8,108 nucleotides of DNA from CAZDCZ01 sp964504155 (GTDB lineage Bacteria > Bacteroidota > Bacteroidia > Bacteroidales > UBA12077). The notes beneath the pieces are model-generated. The model was not told the DNA's origin, ran no database searches, and saw only the letters and a list, made by a program, of their open reading frames with translations. A program made the translations under genes and the position numbers. The stretch spans positions 1 to 8,108 of the forward strand of contig CAZDCZ010000105.1 in the NCBI GenBank assembly GCA_964504155.1, read 5' to 3'. Positions 1 to 5,739 of the stretch are shown piece by piece. Position 1 is the stretch's first letter, and every line of letters begins with the position of its first letter.

Positions 1-3
1 TCA

Positions 4-20
4 TACTTTGCATCAAAGTA
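4..20. promoter_or_regulatory. Perfect 7-bp-arm palindrome containing -7-like sequences
   Basis: TACTTTG (4-10) and CAAAGTA (14-20) are perfect inverted copies around a 3-base centre. TACTTTG resembles the Bacteroidota -7 box TAnnTTTG but is one base shorter. The site could be an operator, or a promoter element readable in both directions for a gene left of the window. No transcript start can be assigned from the sequence alone. Confidence 0.3.
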
Positions 21-65
21 AAATAACAAATTGATTAATCTTAAATATTATAAAAATTAATTTTA

Positions 66-194
66 CTAAAAAAAGCATTTAATTACAGTTTTGCGCTTAA
101 TATTTTTCTTTAATAATTTTAATATCAGGACAACAAATAAAAATACTATTCCTACGCCAATAGAATATTCCGGATTTAAACCGAGTACCAACAA
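66..194 (-). CDS. Possible small membrane protein or gene remnant (hydrophobic minus-strand frame)
   Basis: From a TTG at 194 this frame encodes about 42 residues: a short LGLNPEYS segment, a glycine/valine/leucine-rich stretch (GVGIVFLFVVLIL) long enough to cross a membrane, and a lysine/arginine-rich tail (KLLKKNIKRKT). This inner-positive pattern is typical of a real single-span protein, and the valine and glycine content is high for such AT-rich DNA. There is no ATG in frame. An ATG at 207-205 on the minus strand overlaps the upstream frame's stop as TAATG but lies in another frame. Removing one A from the following A5 run would give a start MKSILLVLGLNP in this frame. It may therefore be a small protein with a non-ATG start, a frameshifted gene, or chance. 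I do not recognise a family. Confidence 0.3.
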   Translation of the reverse strand: MLVLGLNPEYSIGVGIVFLFVVLILKLLKKNIKRKTVIKCFF

Positions 195-206
195 AATGCT
201 TTTTCA

Positions 207-332
207 TTACAATGATTTAATATTATATTTAAAAATTCTCGATAAGAAATTTTCGGTAATAAGAATCAATGAAAGAAATAAAATTGCAAATGAAAATAAA
301 GCTAGATTATGTTTAGACGTTGTGAAAATCAT
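207..332 (-). CDS. Possible 41-residue membrane protein
   Basis: This minus-strand frame has an ATG start at 332 and encodes 41 residues: a short polar N-terminus (MIFTTSKHN), one strongly hydrophobic segment (LALFSFAILFLSLILI, about residues 10-25) and a basic tail containing FLSRIFKYNIKSL. It ends at a TAA that overlaps an ATG (TAATG), an arrangement common in translationally coupled pairs, and the next hydrophobic frame follows directly. T-rich strands in AT-rich DNA readily give phenylalanine/leucine/isoleucine runs by chance, so the call is tentative. I recognise no family and see no clear promoter. Confidence 0.28.
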   Translation of the reverse strand: MIFTTSKHNLALFSFAILFLSLILITENFLSRIFKYNIKSL

Positions 333-465
333 AAAAAATGCATTGAAACTAATATTATTTGCAACTTATTATTTTTCTACACGTCGTATGTATTTTACGT
401 CTTAGATTCTTATAATAATTAAAAACAATTAATTACAAATTAGTTAAATATAAAAAAGCAAACGT

Positions 466-3462
466 ATGAGAAAACAGATATTTTTTTTCATAATAATTTT
501 TAGTACATTAAGTGTAAATGCTCAAAATTATTTCCAGCAAGAAGTAAATTATACTATAAAAGTTAAATTAAATGATATTACTAACGAGCTTTTTGCCTAC
601 GAAACAATACAATATACAAATAACTCGCCCGATAATTTAGATTTTATATATTTTCATTTATGGCCGAATGCCTATAAAAACAACTCAACTGCTCTTGCCA
701 AGCAAAAGATATATTCAGTGGGGAAACATTATCTTTTTGATAATATTGAACAACAAGGATATATTGATTCTTTAAATTTTAAAGTTAATGGCGAAGAAGT
801 AAATATTGAATACGATAAAGAACACATAGATATATGCAAAATACATTTAAATAACACTCTTAAACCCGGTGAAACAATAATTATTACGACACCTTTTCAT
901 GTAAAATTGCCTAAGGGGATTACTTCTCGTTTAGGATATTTAGAGCAAAGCTATAAAATAACGCAATGGTATCCGAAACCGGCTGTTTACGACAAATATG
1001 GCTGGCATGCTATGCCATATCTCGATATAGGTGAATTTTATTCGGAATATGGTTCTTTTGATGTTTCAATTAGCTTGCCTAGAAACTATGTTGTAGGGGC
1101 TACAGGAAATCTTGTTACCGAAAGCGAAAAAAAATGGATGGAAAATAAAGCTCAAGAGACAGCAAACAAAGATGATTGGGACGAGACAGATGTTAATGTG
1201 CCAAAATCATCGAAAGAAATAAAAACAATACGATATACAGAGAACAATATTCACGATTTTGCATGGTTTGCCGATAAAAGATATAAGGTGCAAAAAGATA
1301 CAGTTATACTTCCAAATACAGGGAGACAGGTATATACATGGGCTTTATTTACTAACGACGAATATAAATTATGGAGTAAAGCAAACGAATATATTAACGA
1401 TGCTTTATATTATTATTCATTATGGTATGGTGATTATGCTTATAATAATTGCACAGCTATTTTAGGAAGAAAAGGATCAACAGGAAATGGCATGGAATAT
1501 CCTACAATTACTGCTATTGGACATAGTCAGAATGCATTTTCTTTAGAAATGGTTATAATGCATGAAGTTGGACATAATTGGTTTTATGGAATGCTGGGAT
1601 TTAACGAACGTCGATTTCCATGGATGGATGAAGGAATTAATACTTTTAGCGAAATGAGATATTTTGCAACTAAATATCCCGACAGTAATATGTTTTACAA
1701 AATGCTTACCAACAATAAAAAACTCGCAGAATTTATCGGTATAGAAAAATTTCCTTACAAGCAAATGCAAAAATTAGAGTATCTAATTGCAGCATCACTT
1801 AACATCGATCAAAACGCATCGCTTACATCATCAGATTATTCTGAGTTGAATTATGGATTTATAGTTTATGCAAAAACCGGTAGAGTATTTCATCATTTAC
1901 ACAAATATTTGGGAGAAAAGAAATTTAACGAAATAATGCAGAATTTCTTTACAGAATGGCAATATAAACATCCATATCCGGAAGATTTGCAGGTTTTTTT
2001 TGAAAAAAGTACCGAAGAAAATCTCGATTGGCTTTTTGTTGATTTATTGACAACAACAAAAAAAATTGATTATAAAATACTAAAACAAAAAGAAAATAAA
2101 ATTTTGATAAAAAATAAAGGTAATATTAATTCTCCTTTATCTATATCGGGAATAAAAAATAACAAAACCGTTTTTACAAAATGGTTCAAGGGTTTTGAAA
2201 AAGAGAAATGGCTCGAAATTCCGAAAGCCGAAACAAACATTGTTGCTATTAATTGGAAAGATTATACATTAGATTTATACGATAATAATAATTACTTAAA
2301 AACAAAGGGATTATTAAAAAAAATGGAACCAATAAAATTGAAACCACTTGGAATAATCTATAATCCGGGATATAATCAAATAGGATTTCTTCCTGCTTTT
2401 GGTGCAAATAATTACAATAAAGTTATGCTGGGAGCTTTTATTTATAATGGTTTTGTTCCTATAAAGAAATTTAGCTATCAGTTTTTACCATTATATAGTT
2501 TCGGAACAAATAATCTGGCAGGATCAGGTAAAATTGAATATGATTTGTTCCCACAGAGTTCAAAAATACAGATGATTCAATTTAACTTATCGGGTTTACA
2601 ATATGCTTACGATTCTGAACAAAAAAGTAATTTTAATAAACTGCAAGCAGAAATAAAATTTACTTTCAAAAAGAAACTTGCTCGTAATAAAACAAGTAAT
2701 AATCTATCTGTAAATACAGTTTATGCAAGTAATATAAACGATATAATAAACTCAAACTCTGTAGGATATAAATTTTTTAACAATATAGATTATTCATTTA
2801 AAAATAAAAGAAGTATAAATCCATTTTCAGTAGCATTAAATATTCAAGCTTCCGATAATTTTGTAAAAACATCGCTTACGGCAAACTATAAAATATCGTA
2901 TTATAAAAACAATGGACTTGATATTCGTGTATTTGGAGGAAAATTTTTATCGAAAGCAAACAATTTATCTAATACATTTTCATATAATTTGAGTGGGAGC
3001 TCAGGAGTAAATGATTATTCATATAATAATACATTTATTGGGCGATTCGAGACATACGGTAATAGTAGTCAGAGTCAATTATTGTCGCAACAGTTTGTGA
3101 AAAATAATGGAGGTTTTGCTGTTTATTCTCCATTCGGACAAACAAACGATTGGATATTTACACTTAACCTTACTTCCTCGTTGCCATTCGACAAACCAAT
3201 ACCAATAAAATTATATGCTAATGTCGGAATTTATGGTAAAGCACAAGATTACCCATTATGGCAAAATCCTGATTCGTTTCAGTACGAAACAGGTGCAGAA
3301 TTATCGCTTATGAAAGGATTTGTTAAAATATATTTCCCGGCTATAGTATCGAAAAACATAGACAAATATCTTGATTATACTTGCAAAAATTATTTACAAA
3401 GAATAAGATTTCAATTAAATTTTCAGATATTTAATCCTGATAATATAATTTCGAATTTATAA
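466..3462 (+). CDS. Secreted M1-family zinc aminopeptidase with C-terminal beta-barrel-like domain
   Basis: 998 residues. A signal peptide (MRKQIFFFIIIFSTLSVNA, likely cleaved before Gln20) directs export. The N-terminal beta-sandwich is followed by M1 hallmarks: the substrate-binding loop GNGMEYP (340-346), the zinc motif HEVGH (His366, Glu367, His370), the third zinc ligand Glu389 in WMDEG, and a Tyr463/Tyr468 pair spaced as in LTA4 hydrolase, with Tyr468 the probable transition-state stabiliser. All catalytic residues are present, so it should remove N-terminal amino acids from peptides. Residues ~535-612 look like another beta domain. From ~630 to the end the chain is a series of alternating polar/hydrophobic strands rich in Tyr, Phe, Asn and Ser, like an outer-membrane barrel; this part is absent from the usual ~600-residue form. 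I infer outer-membrane anchoring. The ATG start is supported by the signal peptide. The family call is sure; exact substrate and barrel topology are not. Confidence 0.93.
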   Translation: MRKQIFFFIIIFSTLSVNAQNYFQQEVNYTIKVKLNDITNELFAYETIQYTNNSPDNLDFIYFHLWPNAYKNNSTALAKQKIYSVGKHYLFDNIEQQGYIDSLNFKVNGEEVNIEYDKEHIDICKIHLNNTLKPGETIIITTPFHVKLPKGITSRLGYLEQSYKITQWYPKPAVYDKYGWHAMPYLDIGEFYSEYGSFDVSISLPRNYVVGATGNLVTESEKKWMENKAQETANKDDWDETDVNVPKSSKEIKTIRYTENNIHDFAWFADKRYKVQKDTVILPNTGRQVYTWALFTNDEYKLWSKANEYINDALYYYSLWYGDYAYNNCTAILGRKGSTGNGMEYPTITAIGHSQNAFSLEMVIMHEVGHNWFYGMLGFNERRFPWMDEGINTFSEMRYFATKYPDSNMFYKMLTNNKKLAEFIGIEKFPYKQMQKLEYLIAASLNIDQNASLTSSDYSELNYGFIVYAKTGRVFHHLHKYLGEKKFNEIMQNFFTEWQYKHPYPEDLQVFFEKSTEENLDWLFVDLLTTTKKIDYKILKQKENKILIKNKGNINSPLSISGIKNNKTVFTKWFKGFEKEKWLEIPKAETNIVAINWKDYTLDLYDNNNYLKTKGLLKKMEPIKLKPLGIIYNPGYNQIGFLPAFGANNYNKVMLGAFIYNGFVPIKKFSYQFLPLYSFGTNNLAGSGKIEYDLFPQSSKIQMIQFNLSGLQYAYDSEQKSNFNKLQAEIKFTFKKKLARNKTSNNLSVNTVYASNINDIINSNSVGYKFFNNIDYSFKNKRSINPFSVALNIQASDNFVKTSLTANYKISYYKNNGLDIRVFGGKFLSKANNLSNTFSYNLSGSSGVNDYSYNNTFIGRFETYGNSSQSQLLSQQFVKNNGGFAVYSPFGQTNDWIFTLNLTSSLPFDKPIPIKLYANVGIYGKAQDYPLWQNPDSFQYETGAELSLMKGFVKIYFPAIVSKNIDKYLDYTCKNYLQRIRFQLNFQIFNPDNIISNL

Positions 3463-3463
3463 G

Positions 3464-3502
3464 ATATCTGGTAGCAATATAAAAGTAATGAGTTCCAGAT
3501 AT
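3464..3502 (+). terminator. Possible hairpin terminator after the M1 peptidase gene
   Basis: ATATCTGG (3464-3471) pairs perfectly with CCAGATAT (3495-3502) across a 23-base loop, beginning two bases after the stop codon. The loop is long and the downstream sequence is only AT-rich rather than a clean T-run (the nearest T6 is around 3537). It may instead be an mRNA 3' end stabiliser. Confidence 0.33.
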
Positions 3503-3522
3503 ATTATTGTTGTATAATAAAA

Positions 3523-3552
3523 TTGCGAATTTCGAGTTTTTTATTATGTTTA
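3523..3552 (+). promoter_or_regulatory. Candidate Bacteroidota promoter for the FKBP lipoprotein gene
   Basis: TTG at 3523-3525 lies 19 bases upstream of TATGTTTA (3545-3552), a seven-of-eight match to TAnnTTTG. The spacing fits the Bacteroidota -33/-7 arrangement. The start codon is 35 bases downstream of the -7 box. In DNA this AT-rich such matches arise by chance fairly often. Confidence 0.4.
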
Positions 3553-3586
3553 CATAATTAATTATTAATACAAATTTTAATTACTT

Positions 3587-4048
3587 ATGAAAAAAATAGC
3601 TTTTATTTTATTAGGATTCATAATTTTATTTACCTCATGTAAAAAAGATGATCCGGCAACAATAGATAAAGAACAATTAGCAGAAGATATACAATTGATA
3701 GAGAATTATCTTGCTGAAAATGATTTAGTGGCAGAAAAAACAGAATCTGGATTGTTTTATATTATTGATAAACCGGGAGCGGGAGATTATCCCGACAAAA
3801 ACTCTACAGTTACAGTTGAGTATTTTGGAAAATTATTAAACGGAGATCCTTTTGATAATAACTATACTACTTTTTCATTATCGGGAGTTATTAAAGGCTG
3901 GCAAGAAGGGATTCCTCTTTTTAAAGTTGGAGGACAAGGAACATTATTTATTCCATCGGGCTTGGCATATGGCGATCAAGTAAAACCAAATATTCCGGCT
4001 AATTCAGTTTTGGTATTCGAAATCCGTTTAATTTCTATAGAAAATTAA
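3587..4048 (+). CDS. FKBP-type peptidyl-prolyl cis-trans isomerase lipoprotein
   Basis: 153 residues. A lipoprotein signal peptide ends in LFTSC, so Cys18 should be lipidated. It is followed by KKDDP, which matches the K-(D/E)2 export signal described for surface lipoproteins of Capnocytophaga, suggesting display on the cell surface (inference). A short helical linker (~28-50) precedes one FKBP domain (~52-151) that catalyses cis-trans isomerisation of Xaa-Pro bonds. Aligned with human FKBP12, the active-site residues are kept: Tyr79, Phe89, Asp90, Val101-Ile102, Trp105, Tyr128 and Phe144, in the motifs VEYFGKLLNG, VIKGW and LAYGD with IPANSVLVFEIRL at the end. Size and layout match the small FKBP lipoproteins common in Bacteroidota. 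It lies 124 bases after the M1 peptidase gene and probably has its own promoter. It may assist folding of envelope proteins; the client is unknown. Confidence 0.92.
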   Translation: MKKIAFILLGFIILFTSCKKDDPATIDKEQLAEDIQLIENYLAENDLVAEKTESGLFYIIDKPGAGDYPDKNSTVTVEYFGKLLNGDPFDNNYTTFSLSGVIKGWQEGIPLFKVGGQGTLFIPSGLAYGDQVKPNIPANSVLVFEIRLISIEN

Positions 4049-4068
4049 TTTACCGTAAAATTTATATT

Positions 4069-4095
4069 TAAAACGTAACTAATGATTAAGTTTTA
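4069..4095 (+). terminator. Possible weak terminator after the FKBP gene
   Basis: TAAAAC (4069-4074) pairs with GTTTTA (4090-4095). After one mismatch, TAA pairs with TTA, leaving a loop of about 7 bases. The stem is AT-rich and is followed by CTTTATATT rather than a T-run, so support is modest. Confidence 0.3.
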
Positions 4096-4202
4096 CTTTA
4101 TATTATCTCGAATTATTATTTATAAGTAAATTAGCTAAGATATTTTAATAAGATAGAAATATTATGCATGACATTTGTAATATAGCAAAATATAAAATGA
4201 TT

Positions 4203-4904
4203 ATGAAAAAGAGATTTATGATTAAATTATTAGTTTGGTGTTTTTCTATTATAGTGTTGATTAATCCAATATATGCACAAGAAGATGGAATAAAATGTAA
4301 GGTTCTAATTGAAAATATTTCTGAACATTATGAAGGTAATTGTAAAAATGGGTTAGCACATGGTAAAGGTATTGCCAAAGGAATTGATGTTTATAGCGGT
4401 AGATTTAAAAAAGGATTGCCTAATGGATATGGGAAATATATCTGGAAAAATGGTTGTTATTATCAAGGCTTATGGGTAAAAGGCAAAAAAAATGGAAGGG
4501 GATTGATGTATGATTCATCAACAAAAAAAGAAACAAAAGGAATATGGAAAGACGATAAGTTTATAAGAGAGATAAAGGAGCGTCCATATGAAATAATTCG
4601 ACAATCAGGAATTACAGGAGTTTCTATATATGAAAGGACAACAGCCACTCCGGGTTCTATAGAAATAGTTTTTTTAAGAGATGGAAACGAATCAAAAAGT
4701 GCCAGAGATTTAATTTTAGACTCTTCGAGTGGAATACAGAAGAATTCGAGTTATTTTACCGGATTCGAGAATGTAATATTCCCTTTTGAAGGTTATGTAA
4801 AATTTAAGGCTCCAAGTAGATTTAATACTGTAATGGTTGACTATGAGTTAAGATTTAAAATTAATAAAGACTCATCATCGTGGAAAGTTTCGATACGATA
4901 TTAA
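4203..4904 (+). CDS. Secreted MORN-repeat protein with uncharacterised C-terminal domain
   Basis: 233 residues from the ATG at 4203. I chose this start because MKKRFMIKLLVWCFSIIVLI followed by NPIYA makes a normal signal peptide cut before Gln26. In-frame ATGs at 4164 and 4197 would place unusual polar residues before it. Three MORN repeats follow: Y43-EGNCKNGLAHGKG, Y64-SGRFKKGLPNGYGKY and Y87-QGLWVKGKKNGRG, with a degenerate fourth near TKGIWKDDKF (111-120). MORN repeats form beta-hairpin sheets that in other proteins serve as scaffolds or lipid contacts. Residues ~128-233 form a beta-rich domain I do not recognise (IEIVFLRDG, FPFEGYVKFKAPSRF, VDYELRFKI). The product should be periplasmic or outer-membrane-associated. 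It lies about 155 bases after the FKBP gene, followed by a strong terminator. MORN repeats and export are clear; the role is unknown. Confidence 0.85.
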   Translation: MKKRFMIKLLVWCFSIIVLINPIYAQEDGIKCKVLIENISEHYEGNCKNGLAHGKGIAKGIDVYSGRFKKGLPNGYGKYIWKNGCYYQGLWVKGKKNGRGLMYDSSTKKETKGIWKDDKFIREIKERPYEIIRQSGITGVSIYERTTATPGSIEIVFLRDGNESKSARDLILDSSSGIQKNSSYFTGFENVIFPFEGYVKFKAPSRFNTVMVDYELRFKINKDSSSWKVSIRY

Positions 4905-4946
4905 CATGAGTTCGATGTAAGCTTTGTCCACAGTTTCAATTAATTT

Positions 4947-4993
4947 ATAGGCAGTATATCATAAACTTACATAGTTTATGATATACTACCTAT
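4947..4993 (+). terminator. Strong hairpin terminator after the MORN-repeat gene
   Basis: Arms of 20 bases (4947-4966 and 4974-4993) pair with a single mismatch (C4952 against A4988) around the 7-base loop TTACATA. The hairpin is followed by TTTT. It starts 43 bases after the MORN stop codon. The stem is longer than a typical intrinsic terminator, but the placement and following T-run fit that role. Confidence 0.8.
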
Positions 4994-4998
4994 TTTTG
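4991..4998 (+). promoter_or_regulatory. TAnnTTTG match overlapping the terminator's T-run
   Basis: TATTTTTG is a perfect -7 match on the plus strand, pointing toward the tRNA from its 3' side. Any transcript would soon meet the second hairpin at 5004-5036. With its 3' extension it mirrors the tRNA's own promoter region (11-base inverted match TTTTGCACAAA, 4994-5004 against 5119-5129). It is probably incidental to the T-run. Confidence 0.15.
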
Positions 4999-5003
4999 CA
5001 CAA

Positions 5004-5036
5004 AAAAAAGACTGTCCTTTTGGAACAGTCTTTTTT
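5004..5036. terminator. Bidirectional terminator between the MORN gene and tRNA-Cys
   Basis: AAAAAAGACTGT (5004-5015) pairs perfectly with ACAGTCTTTTTT (5025-5036) across a 9-base loop that allows CC/GG extension. An A-run on one side and a T-run on the other make it functional in both directions. For the minus-strand tRNA it lies four bases past the 3' end, so it should end that transcript. For the plus strand it backs up the hairpin at 4947-4993. Confidence 0.82.
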
Positions 5037-5039
5037 ATG

Positions 5040-5110
5040 AGGTCGCGGGCGGATTCGAACCGCCGTACACGGTTTTGCAGACCGGCGCCTAGCCACTCGG
5101 CCACGTGACC
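5040..5110 (-). tRNA. tRNA-Cys (anticodon GCA)
   Basis: A full cloverleaf reads on the minus strand: acceptor GGTCACG/CGCGACC, D arm GCC/GGC with AGTGG in the loop, anticodon loop CTGCAAA (GCA), 4-base variable loop GTAC, and T arm GGCGG-TTCGAAT-CCGCC. The discriminator base at 5040 is U73, which with the GCA anticodon is a cysteine identity element. CCA is not encoded and must be added after transcription. Two stem positions do not pair: A5-C68 in the acceptor and C27-U43 at the top of the anticodon stem. Other stems are intact. It stands as a single tRNA gene with its own promoter-like box and terminator. Confidence 0.95.
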
Positions 5111-5124
5111 ATTATTTGTTTGTG

Positions 5125-5132
5125 CAAAACTA
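5125..5132 (-). promoter_or_regulatory. -7 promoter element for tRNA-Cys
   Basis: TAGTTTTG on the minus strand is a perfect match to TAnnTTTG and is followed by CAC. It ends 14 bases before the tRNA 5' end, a suitable distance for a very short leader. No clear -33 TTTG is seen in the AT-rich sequence upstream. Confidence 0.6.
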
Positions 5133-5220
5133 AAAAAAAATATTATACATCATACATTATTTTAGCTTTTTATTAATTTTTTTTCAAATTGAATTAAAAA
5201 CTTTAAAAATTGCTAAGTGC

Positions 5221-5571
5221 TTATCTCGTTAAAGTAACACTTACTTTTTCCATTTTCCCTCCCATTGGGGGATTCATCTTCGATACTTTAACTTCTGCTT
5301 TCTCAATATTATCGAAGTTTTTATATAAAACATCTAAAATTCGCTTAGCGATATTTTCAAGTAAATGCGATTTTTGTTTCATCTCAGTTCTAACAAGATT
5401 ATATGCTGTCTGATAATTAAGAGCATCGTTGATATCGTCTGTTTTTGCAGGTTTCGACATCTCTGTTTCAAGCTTCAGATTAACTAAAAATTTATTTCCA
5501 ACTATTTGCTCTTCTTTAAAACAACCATGGTAAGCATAAAACTCCATGTTTTCTATTTGAATTAATCCCAT
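5221..5571 (-). CDS. folB: Dihydroneopterin aldolase
   Basis: 116 residues, the normal length. It converts 7,8-dihydroneopterin to 6-hydroxymethyl-7,8-dihydropterin and glycolaldehyde in the cytosolic folate pathway, usually as an octamer. The family pattern is complete: IQIENMEFYAYHGCFKEEQ at the start with Glu21 as the substrate-binding glutamate, DDINDALNYQTAY with Tyr53, HLLENIAKRI with Glu72, and the catalytic Lys98 in VKVSKMNPPMGG. These correspond to Glu22, Tyr54, Glu74 and Lys100 of the Staphylococcus aureus enzyme. The ATG at 5571 begins the conserved first strand directly. The gene is divergent from glnS, and no other folate gene is adjacent. It reads toward the tRNA-Cys on the same strand, with ~110 AT-rich bases between them. 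A perfect TATTTTTG box sits 14 bases upstream of the start. Confidence 0.95.
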   Translation of the reverse strand: MGLIQIENMEFYAYHGCFKEEQIVGNKFLVNLKLETEMSKPAKTDDINDALNYQTAYNLVRTEMKQKSHLLENIAKRILDVLYKNFDNIEKAEVKVSKMNPPMGGKMEKVSVTLTR

Positions 5572-5585
5572 ATTATTATTTTTTA

Positions 5586-5593
5586 CAAAAATA
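5586..5593 (-). promoter_or_regulatory. -7 promoter element for folB
   Basis: TATTTTTG on the minus strand matches TAnnTTTG perfectly, 14 bases before the folB ATG, which implies a leader of only a few bases. A TTTG lies 14 bases further upstream, closer than the usual ~19-base spacing, so the -33 assignment is uncertain. Confidence 0.45.
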
Positions 5594-5658
5594 TTTTTTT
5601 ATTCTTTACAAATCTGTTTTTTCAAGAATAAAATATTTAGCATTAAATAAAAATCAAT

Positions 5659-5666
5659 TACTTTTG
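5659..5666 (+). promoter_or_regulatory. -7 promoter element for glnS
   Basis: TACTTTTG is a perfect TAnnTTTG match. A weak -33 candidate (TTTAG, 5636-5640) lies about 18-19 bases upstream. Transcription would start near 5672, giving a leader of roughly 68 bases before the glnS ATG. No riboswitch or attenuator-like structure is evident in that leader. Confidence 0.55.
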
Positions 5667-5739
5667 TAGATTACCGAATGATTTCTAATCAGAAGAATAA
5701 AAATATAATTATTTATTCGAAAAAAGAAAAAATAATAGC

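Larger units (their letters stand above)
1..465. other. Intergenic region with no confident gene
   Basis: This stretch before the M1 peptidase gene is extremely AT-rich and holds no recognisable protein family. It contains a perfect palindrome at 4-20 and two short hydrophobic minus-strand reading frames (66-194 and 207-332), listed separately. A plus-strand frame at 91-405 starts only at TTG, is lysine/asparagine/isoleucine-rich and resembles nothing known, so I regard it as chance. I see no good TAnnTTTG element close to the peptidase start at 466. TATTTTTC near 370 is one base off the consensus. Confidence 0.5.

Noticed and set aside
91..405. Plus-strand open frame of about 104 codons before the peptidase gene
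   Set aside because: It starts only at TTG, has low-complexity lysine/asparagine/isoleucine composition, no recognisable motif and no promoter. Hydrophobic frames on the opposite strand look at least as plausible.
1259..1465. Alternative-frame open stretch inside the M1 peptidase gene
   Set aside because: It lies within a gene whose frame is fixed by catalytic motifs, and its translation shows no family features.
1543..1770. Minus-strand open stretch opposite the zinc-binding region of the M1 peptidase
   Set aside because: It is an antisense shadow of the conserved HEVGH region, with no independent support.
4164..4202. Upstream ATG at 4164 as start of the MORN-repeat protein
   Set aside because: It would put a polar MHDICNIAKYK segment in front of a normal signal peptide that begins at 4203.
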